Assembly: GCA_046590195.1 (NCBI GenBank) | Contig: JBKJTP010000027.1 | Coordinates: 1-10,627, forward strand | DNA length: 10,627 nt | From: JBKJTP01 sp046590195 | Lineage (GTDB): Bacteria; Bacteroidota; Ignavibacteria; Palsa-1295 | Reading direction: 5' to 3' | Shown here: one piece after another, positions 1-5,480 of the stretch | Position numbering within the stretch: the stretch's first letter is position 1 | Layout: each line of letters begins with the position of its first letter | Notes under the pieces: model-generated | What the model was told of the DNA's origin: nothing | The model's input: the letters and a program-made list of their open reading frames with translations, nothing else | Database searches by the model: none | Program-made: the position numbers and the translations under genes

Positions 1-634
1 CGGCCATTCCTACGACCGTATTGATCAGGCTGATCGCATCTGCTCCTGCCCTCTCAACTGCCTTTGCGAAAAGTCCGACGCTCGTCACATTCGGGGTAAG
101 CTTTATGATGAGCGTCCGTTTCGTACTGCCACGAAGTGCTGCCGTCAATTCCTCTGTTCGCTCAACGCTTGTGCCAAAGGAAAGCCCGCCGTCCTTGACA
201 TTCGGGCAACTCACGTTAATTTCGTAACCAGAAAGGTTATGGGTCGCGTGAGCCTCTATTTCCTCAAGCACTGCTCGGTATTCATCAACACTCGAAGCAG
301 CGATATTGGCAATGATTTTTGTTTCAAACTCCGCGAGGTACGGCAGCTTCTCCTTGACAAATGTATGCACGCCCACATTCGCCAAACCGATCGAATTGAG
401 CATTCCGCTCGCGGTTTCGACGATACGGTGCGGATAGTTACCTACGCGTGGCTTCCAGCTGACCGACTTGGTGACGATACCGCCGAGTCCATTAATATCG
501 CAATACTCCCTAGCCTCTGCGCCGTAGCCGAACGTACCACTCGCGACTAGGATCGGATTGGTGTAATCGACGCCGCAGAACGACGTCGTTAACTTCGGAC
601 TACTGGTCTTGATCTGACCGTTACTCTTTGACAT
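1..634 (-). CDS. pyrD: Dihydroorotate dehydrogenase, class 1B (catalytic subunit), 3' end missing
   Basis: This gene makes the FMN-containing subunit that oxidises dihydroorotate to orotate, the fourth step of de novo pyrimidine synthesis. In the cytosolic 1B type, electrons pass to NAD+ through PyrK. I translated 211 codons from the ATG at 634-632; the gene then runs off the left edge, so about 95 residues of a usual ~305 are missing. Visible motifs are NPILVASGTFGYG (residues 26-38), the TKS motif with Lys56, NSIGLANVG (80-88), and NVSCPNVKDGG (140-150), where Cys143 is the catalytic base. Cys at this position marks class 1, since class 2 enzymes use Ser. The SCPNVK-GG form together with an adjacent pyrK points to class 1B. 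There is no in-frame start just upstream and no clear Shine-Dalgarno. pyrK ends 32 bases upstream, so the two are very likely co-transcribed and translationally linked. Confidence 0.95.
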   Translation of the reverse strand, partial: MSKSNGQIKTSSPKLTTSFCGVDYTNPILVASGTFGYGAEAREYCDINGLGGIVTKSVSWKPRVGNYPHRIVETASGMLNSIGLANVGVHTFVKEKLPYLAEFETKIIANIAASSVDEYRAVLEEIEAHATHNLSGYEINVSCPNVKDGGLSFGTSVERTEELTAALRGSTKRTLIIKLTPNVTSVGLFAKAVERAGADAISLINTVVGMA

Positions 635-666
635 GCAGCGTGAATGAACTTGTGGCTGGTGAGAAG

Positions 667-1494
667 TTACAGAGCGATCTTTTCGTGAGCGAATGATGGG
701 CCTTCCATGCAGACGAGTCGGAAGCGCTTGCCTGTTTCACGGAAGGTTGCTTCATCGGTGGGCACTGGGCAGCCCTGACAAATGCCAACGCCACAGGCCA
801 TCTCCGTTTCGAGGCTAAGCTCGCAAGGAATGTTGTAGTCCTCGGCAAGGCGTGCTGCGGCTTTCATCATGCCGGTAGGTCCGCAGACAAAGAGCTTCGG
901 CTTCTCGATCTCACCGCGATCGAGTGCCTCACGAAGTGCCTGGATGTTCGTGCCGTGATATCCCTCACTGCCGTCGTCGGTGCAGTATGTCACGTTCGTT
1001 AATCCCTGATGTGCGAAGAGATCAGCGTTGCGGGCACCATAGAATGCTCTCACAGGTGTCTCACGCATCGCAAGATCGCGTGTTAGCATCGGCATCGATG
1101 CAACCCCTACACCGCCGATGATGAGAACGGCTGTCGTGTAGTCATTCGAATCGATCATCCATGGATTGCCGAGCGGTCCTAAGACATCGAGCTCGTCGCC
1201 GATCTGCGTATTCGCGATGATCGTGGTACCGCGGCCGATCGCCTGTACGATCACCGATGCATTCTCACCATCAACTCCGTAGACGCTAAATGGGCGGCGC
1301 AGCATCGGGTCCTGAAGCCCTACTTTAGGAAGGACGTTGACGAACTGGCCTGCTCGCGTTGTGCGGGCGATCTCAGGGGCGTGAAATGACAGAACGACAA
1401 GCCCGGGAGCGATCTCCGTGCGGCCAGTGACGAGGTAACGTCGTTGAGTTTGTAGCAATGAAGCGAGGGTTGCGTGATGACGCACACCCAACAT
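667..1494 (-). CDS. pyrK: Dihydroorotate dehydrogenase electron-transfer subunit (FAD, [2Fe-2S])
   Basis: PyrK carries FAD and a [2Fe-2S] cluster and moves electrons from PyrD's FMN to NAD+. The 275-residue protein has the ferredoxin-reductase fold in the usual order. The FAD-binding RRPFS is at 66-70, followed by GPLGNPW at 106-112, the nucleotide-binding GGVGVASM at 127-134 and CGPTGMMKA at 204-212. The C-terminal cluster motif has Cys234, Cys239, Cys242 and Cys262, so all four iron ligands are present. The start at ATG 1494 gives about 15 residues before the first beta strand; no better start is evident. The gene lies directly upstream of pyrD in the same direction, which is the usual arrangement (often pyrK-pyrD). 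A TACTTTTG box 28 bases before the start could give the pair its own promoter, separate from the TPR gene whose stop is 66 bases upstream. Confidence 0.95.
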   Translation of the reverse strand: MLGVRHHATLASLLQTQRRYLVTGRTEIAPGLVVLSFHAPEIARTTRAGQFVNVLPKVGLQDPMLRRPFSVYGVDGENASVIVQAIGRGTTIIANTQIGDELDVLGPLGNPWMIDSNDYTTAVLIIGGVGVASMPMLTRDLAMRETPVRAFYGARNADLFAHQGLTNVTYCTDDGSEGYHGTNIQALREALDRGEIEKPKLFVCGPTGMMKAAARLAEDYNIPCELSLETEMACGVGICQGCPVPTDEATFRETGKRFRLVCMEGPSFAHEKIAL

Positions 1495-1522
1495 CTAACC
1501 GTAGGAGTTCTTTCCCCAGAGC

Positions 1523-1530
1523 CAAAAGTA
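1523..1530 (-). promoter_or_regulatory. Candidate -7 promoter box for pyrK-pyrD
   Basis: On the minus strand this reads TACTTTTG, a perfect match to TAnnTTTG, the -7 element recognised by the Bacteroidota primary sigma factor. It lies 28 bases upstream of the pyrK start, in the gap after the TPR gene. I see no convincing TTTG at about -33, so support rests on position and the -7 match alone. Confidence 0.4.
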
Positions 1531-1560
1531 GCCCTAGTTGGCTAACCTTGGTTGTCGGAC

Positions 1561-3975
1561 TTACCTCTTTCCGGGCTGCAAGAGTGGCTGCGATGGCGCC
1601 GGGACCGGCACGGGTTGCCCAGGTTGAACCGGGGGCGACAGCGTCGGGCCGTCGTTAGACTGGACGTTGGGCTGGCCATCCCCGCCAAATGGGCGTGGCG
1701 TGTTCCTCTCCTGTTCATCGAGCTGGCGTTGCTGTTCTTCGCGTGCTCGTTCGAGCTCTTCCATCTGTAGTTCTTCAGCACTCTTTGTCGGCGCTTCTAC
1801 TCTACGAGCCGAGGAACGGCGCGGCTTTGCTACGGCCACATCCGCCATGCGCGGACGGAGCGACTCCGCATAGACCGAGTATGGGTAACTCGTCAGCACC
1901 TCTTTGTAATAAACCAGCGCGCTGTCGTAACGGCTCTGATCTTCGTAGCTCACACCGATCGCATAAAGTGATCGTGGTGCAACATCTTCGTTCTTGTACG
2001 AAGCGCGAACATTCATCAGCGATGACTTCGCCACATCCACGCCGCTGCTCTTGAGTTGGCGATAGGCTTCACGGTAAGCAAGCTCGGCAGCACTGTTCGG
2101 ATCTGCTTGTGCACCGAAGAAGCTCTGCGCTTGCTCAGCGTAGATCGTCTGACCGTAGCGTGTCGTGAGCACATTCAGGATGCTATCCCTCCTAGTAAGA
2201 TTCTTCTCCTTGTGCTCGAGCTGCAGCCATGCGTATAAGACCTGCGCCCTGAACGCTTCTTTCGCTGTATCCTGGATGATGAAGTAGTGTCCTAACGCAT
2301 CGAGATAATGCTGGCGTGCAGTCGGGATCTCATCGAAATTTTCGTAAGAGCGGCCCAACTCATAAAAGGCGCTACCACGACGCAGATTCACACTATCGAG
2401 GAAACGAGATGTGTCACCGATCACGAGCTTCGCCGCAGACATGCCCCGTGCTGCGCGCAACTCACCGATCTTCGTCTCGATGCGCATCGAGTCCTCCTTG
2501 CCAATGACTGCGCTAACATCAGGACGCTGGTTAGCTCCCAGTACTTCCTTGATCGCTTCAGCTCGAATCTGCGCCTCAACACGCGACTCGCTTGCTCCGC
2601 TGCGAAGCTTGCGCACACGCTCGAGCGTGGTGTCGGCGGTCAGGATCTCCGTCTTCCAGTAAGAGAAACGCGAGAGTGAGCGCATCTTCTCGCTGACGTA
2701 CTCATTATACGTCGGCGTCGAGAAATCCTTCGTACCGATGAGAGAGCTTGCAAACTTTGATGCGGAGTCATATTGCGCTAGTGCGCGATAGAGCTCTGCT
2801 TTTCTAAACTTCGAGCGAGCAAGCACTGCCTGGCTCTCCGATTTGAACGAGGTATCGACGACGGTATACGCATCGACGATCTTTGGCAATCGATCCGATC
2901 TGAATTGCGAAGTATTGATGTCCGCGCCGGTCGCATGACGTGCCTCGATCTCTTCGGTCAGTGCAAACTCGAACTTCGCAGCCGGGCGCGAGAGGATATA
3001 GATATTCTTCTCACCGACCTCATCGAGTTCAAGCTTCGCTTCCGCGAAACGCCCGAGCCTGCGCAGCGCCATCGCATGTGCGATCTTCGCTTCGCCAGTG
3101 AAATACTTCTCATCGCTCTTCTCCGCCGCACGGTTGAATGCTGCTTCGGCCTCGGACCACTGACCATTGAGATACGCGATCGCGCCCGATTCATAGGCCA
3201 TCTGTGCGGCCTCGTGGCCATCGAGATTCTCCTCTGCTCTCTGCAGTGATGCACGTATAGCATCGAGACTATCGCTGTTGCGGCCGTAGAGATACTCTGC
3301 TTGCGCACGCTGCGTGGCAGCTATTACTTCCTTATCGCCAGATGATTCCGCAAGTTGGACTGCCGATGCGAGTGCGACGCTGGCTGTGTCGAGCTTGCCC
3401 GTCGCGATCATCGCACGAGCCAGGAACGTCTGGGCTTCTGCAGCGTACTCGGTGTTCGGGAATTGCGACAGCAACTCCATGAACTTGCGCTTCGAACCCG
3501 AATAGTCGTTCTTGTAGTACTGTGCTTTGCCGATGATGAAGAGCGCGTCCTCAACATATTTCACACCCTTTTTCGAGAGCACGATCGATCCAAGGATGAT
3601 CGCTGAATCGAGATGCGTTGTATTGCCGGAGACTTTCGGTGCAGTGCCGGTGATCGTGCGGACGAAAGTCGGTGCGATCTTGATCTGCTGACCGTTGCGG
3701 GCAGCGATCGCGCGCGATTCATATTCCTCGTCAAGCCAGCGGCGCTGTGTTACAGCGACTGCAGGACTTGGAGCGGCCGGCGGATTGCCGATCTCATCCT
3801 CATAAATATCGAGGTGCTGCTGCGCAAGATAGAGCGTATTAAAGTAGGTCGAGAAATTGCGCCAGGCCGTGCAGCCTGTTGCGGTCATCGACAGCAACAA
3901 AAGGAGTGCGAACATCGCGTGAGGACGCGATGAAATCTGGGAGCCTAAACGGCTAATATTGCCCAATATGATCAT
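1561..3975 (-). CDS. TPR-repeat outer-envelope lipoprotein, SprE/PorW-like
   Basis: The 804-residue protein starts with a basic n-region (Arg9, Arg17), a hydrophobic run LLLLL and a lipobox ending TATGC, so Cys35 is the predicted lipidation site. An alternative start at Met21 would lose the positive charges, so ATG 3975 is preferred. Right after the Cys comes WRNFSTYFNTLYLAQQ (38-53). Then at about 120-210 comes a segment with KYVEDALFIIGKAQYYKNDY and FPNTEYAAEAQTFLAR, typical of BamD-like and SprE/PorW TPR proteins. More TPR-like helices fill the middle and recur at about 635-720. A charged coiled coil (about 732-757, EELERAREEQQRQ) and a proline/glutamine-rich tail (758-804) end the protein. 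From memory, the FNTLYLA and VEDALFIIGKAQYYK segments resemble the N-terminus of SprE/PorW, a type IX secretion/gliding lipoprotein. That function is inferred, and a general TPR lipoprotein is the alternative. It may be read through into pyrK, 66 bases downstream. Confidence 0.8.
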   Translation of the reverse strand: MIILGNISRLGSQISSRPHAMFALLLLLSMTATGCTAWRNFSTYFNTLYLAQQHLDIYEDEIGNPPAAPSPAVAVTQRRWLDEEYESRAIAARNGQQIKIAPTFVRTITGTAPKVSGNTTHLDSAIILGSIVLSKKGVKYVEDALFIIGKAQYYKNDYSGSKRKFMELLSQFPNTEYAAEAQTFLARAMIATGKLDTASVALASAVQLAESSGDKEVIAATQRAQAEYLYGRNSDSLDAIRASLQRAEENLDGHEAAQMAYESGAIAYLNGQWSEAEAAFNRAAEKSDEKYFTGEAKIAHAMALRRLGRFAEAKLELDEVGEKNIYILSRPAAKFEFALTEEIEARHATGADINTSQFRSDRLPKIVDAYTVVDTSFKSESQAVLARSKFRKAELYRALAQYDSASKFASSLIGTKDFSTPTYNEYVSEKMRSLSRFSYWKTEILTADTTLERVRKLRSGASESRVEAQIRAEAIKEVLGANQRPDVSAVIGKEDSMRIETKIGELRAARGMSAAKLVIGDTSRFLDSVNLRRGSAFYELGRSYENFDEIPTARQHYLDALGHYFIIQDTAKEAFRAQVLYAWLQLEHKEKNLTRRDSILNVLTTRYGQTIYAEQAQSFFGAQADPNSAAELAYREAYRQLKSSGVDVAKSSLMNVRASYKNEDVAPRSLYAIGVSYEDQSRYDSALVYYKEVLTSYPYSVYAESLRPRMADVAVAKPRRSSARRVEAPTKSAEELQMEELERAREEQQRQLDEQERNTPRPFGGDGQPNVQSNDGPTLSPPVQPGQPVPVPAPSQPLLQPGKR

Positions 3976-4064
3976 TAATGGATAACGAGAGTCATTGGGC
4001 TAACGGGCTGTTTTAGGACTTCGTTCGGGAGGGCGGAATGACTACCTGTTCACCTACTTTGACG

Positions 4065-4072
4065 TATCTTTG
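4065..4072 (+). promoter_or_regulatory. Candidate -7 promoter box for the lipoprotein gene at 4076
   Basis: TATCTTTG is a perfect TAnnTTTG match in the 100-base gap between two divergent genes. Only three bases separate it from the ATG at 4076, so transcription from it would begin at or inside the start codon and give a leaderless mRNA. No clear -33 TTTG is seen. Either this is a leaderless gene, or the match is accidental and the true promoter lies further upstream. Confidence 0.35.
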
Positions 4073-4075
4073 TGA

Positions 4076-5086
4076 ATGAATAGACTCGTGGTGATTATAA
4101 CACTTTTCGCGATTTCGTGTGGATCGCAATATTCTGACTCTGCTCTCGAATTCAACAAGCTACAAATTGGCCAGTCTAAGCAAGAAATAGAAGGATTGCT
4201 GCCAAAAGTGCAAGCTCACGACAGCATCCGAGTTAAAATCTTTGGCAACATGATACACCGGTATTACCCGGTAATGCTTGGAGAGACTCAAGGCTATTTG
4301 TTGGTAGAATACGAACTCGGAAAATCCAATCTCGCTGCAACGAACTTTAGCTGGTATTCCCTTTCCGATCCTGTACCGCTTTGGCCACTCTCTGGTGCAG
4401 AAGCATTGAAAGATAATGGAAACGGTCGACTCAATCTATCCGAATTCGCAAACTCATTGAGAGACGATTTGGGAAATCCTGAGGTCCACGAGGAAAATAA
4501 GGTTATTTGGAAAAGTTGGACGATTGAGCGTTGTAAGGAAAAAGGATCTGTTCGACTGGTTTCTAATTCGCCAAAGTCTCAAGTTTGCAAGCGATTTTGG
4601 TACGAGGCACATTTAACCGAGAAACCTCGAGCAATCGATGTCGAGTTGGGAGCGACAAAATTTGCCCTTGCCAGAAAACACGACCTGAAATTTGATACGA
4701 GTCAATTGGCGAGGATTTACGTACCTGGTGTCGATGGGGCGAGTTCCGAGGAGGAATTGCATGGCATTACAGCAACAACAGACTATGTTCTCGAAGGAGA
4801 TTCACTTGTTATGCTTGCATGGCGTCCGGGTGAGAATCTGCCTGACTTCTCTGAAGCGCTAGAGCGTGAAATGAAGTCTTATCTGGGTGAAGGCCAACGG
4901 CTCGAGAATGAAGAGATTCGGTCGACCAAGTGGGAAAGACACAATGTCATTTACTTGCTTACTCGTCACAAGCATCGCGAAGACATTGAAATAATAGTGG
5001 CGTACTCTGATTTTCCAGCGAGACAGGAGAAGCGTCTTCGCAAGATGCAATTGGATCACCCCGAACACTTCAAGTTTCAGAATTAA
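4076..5086 (+). CDS. Predicted lipoprotein of unknown function
   Basis: I do not recognise this 336-residue protein as a named family. It begins with Arg3, a hydrophobic stretch LVVIITLFAIS and Cys15, a lipoprotein signal peptide with lipobox AIS-C. The codon before the ATG is an in-frame TGA, so 4076 is the first possible start. Residues 28-43 (KLQIGQSKQEIEGLLP) resemble the helix-opening motif of SmpA/BamE-type domains, seen in many small lipoproteins. Residues 112-123 (KDNGNGRLNLSE) look like an EF-hand loop but have Lys instead of Asp at position 1. Cys153 and Cys171 could form a disulfide. Base composition is clearly lower in GC than neighbours (about 42% in the first 60 coding bases), and GATC is at chance frequency, unlike in the core genes. 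It is the only plus-strand gene in this part and may be a later arrival. Real coding is supported by length, signal peptide and composition. Confidence 0.75.
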   Translation: MNRLVVIITLFAISCGSQYSDSALEFNKLQIGQSKQEIEGLLPKVQAHDSIRVKIFGNMIHRYYPVMLGETQGYLLVEYELGKSNLAATNFSWYSLSDPVPLWPLSGAEALKDNGNGRLNLSEFANSLRDDLGNPEVHEENKVIWKSWTIERCKEKGSVRLVSNSPKSQVCKRFWYEAHLTEKPRAIDVELGATKFALARKHDLKFDTSQLARIYVPGVDGASSEEELHGITATTDYVLEGDSLVMLAWRPGENLPDFSEALEREMKSYLGEGQRLENEEIRSTKWERHNVIYLLTRHKHREDIEIIVAYSDFPARQEKRLRKMQLDHPEHFKFQN

Positions 5087-5389
5087 CTAAGCAACCATCA
5101 ACATCCCAGCCCCAGCATGTAGCGTGACGAACTGCTCGTCGACGGATGTAGCCTCGATCTGTCCGCGGAGCTGATTGATATTGAAGAAGAGCTTTGCTTC
5201 GGGGCCCTTCATCTCACAGACACCGAATGCTGCGACCGGGATACCGCCGACGCGCTTGAGTGTGAGCGAGAAGCGCTGATTCTTCTTATCGGTAGCAAGC
5301 TCACCGACCGGCGACTCGAGCTCGAAGTTCTCTTGGAGTGTATCGAGGGTTTTGAGGAAAACGGATTTGTCGAACTTGATCTCGGTCAT
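5087..5389 (-). CDS. Small hypothetical protein, 100 residues
   Basis: I do not recognise this protein. It starts at ATG 5389 (MTEIKFDKSVFLKTLDTL) and ends GAGMLMVA. It is soluble by appearance, with no signal peptide or membrane segment. The N-terminal third looks helical and acidic; the rest alternates in a way that suggests beta strands (RFSLTLKRV, PVAAFGVCEM, AKLFFNI, QFVTLHAG). It is downstream of lon in the same direction with a 91-base gap, so it may be read from the lon promoter. The gap holds small palindromes (GCTTCGAAGC, TTCGATCGAA) but no strong T-tracted terminator. Its TAG stop directly abuts the TAA of the opposite-strand lipoprotein gene. Codon use and GATC-containing words match the core genes, which supports it as a native gene. 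Confidence 0.7.
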   Translation of the reverse strand: MTEIKFDKSVFLKTLDTLQENFELESPVGELATDKKNQRFSLTLKRVGGIPVAAFGVCEMKGPEAKLFFNINQLRGQIEATSVDEQFVTLHAGAGMLMVA

Positions 5390-5480
5390 GATTGGGAGGT
5401 GATCGGAATATTGAAGAAAATTGCTTCGAAGCTTCGATCGAATTGTCGTTCGATAGCCTCTCGCAATGATTGACGATTTC

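Noticed and set aside
350..372. TAnnTTTG match on the minus strand inside pyrD (near 358-365)
   Set aside because: It is within conserved coding sequence with no gene start nearby, so it is most likely a chance match.
5401..5460. Palindromes GCTTCGAAGC and TTCGATCGAA between lon and the small hypothetical gene as a lon terminator
   Set aside because: The stems are short when folded as hairpins and no clear T-run follows on the minus strand; they may simply reflect the high frequency of TCGA and GATC words.
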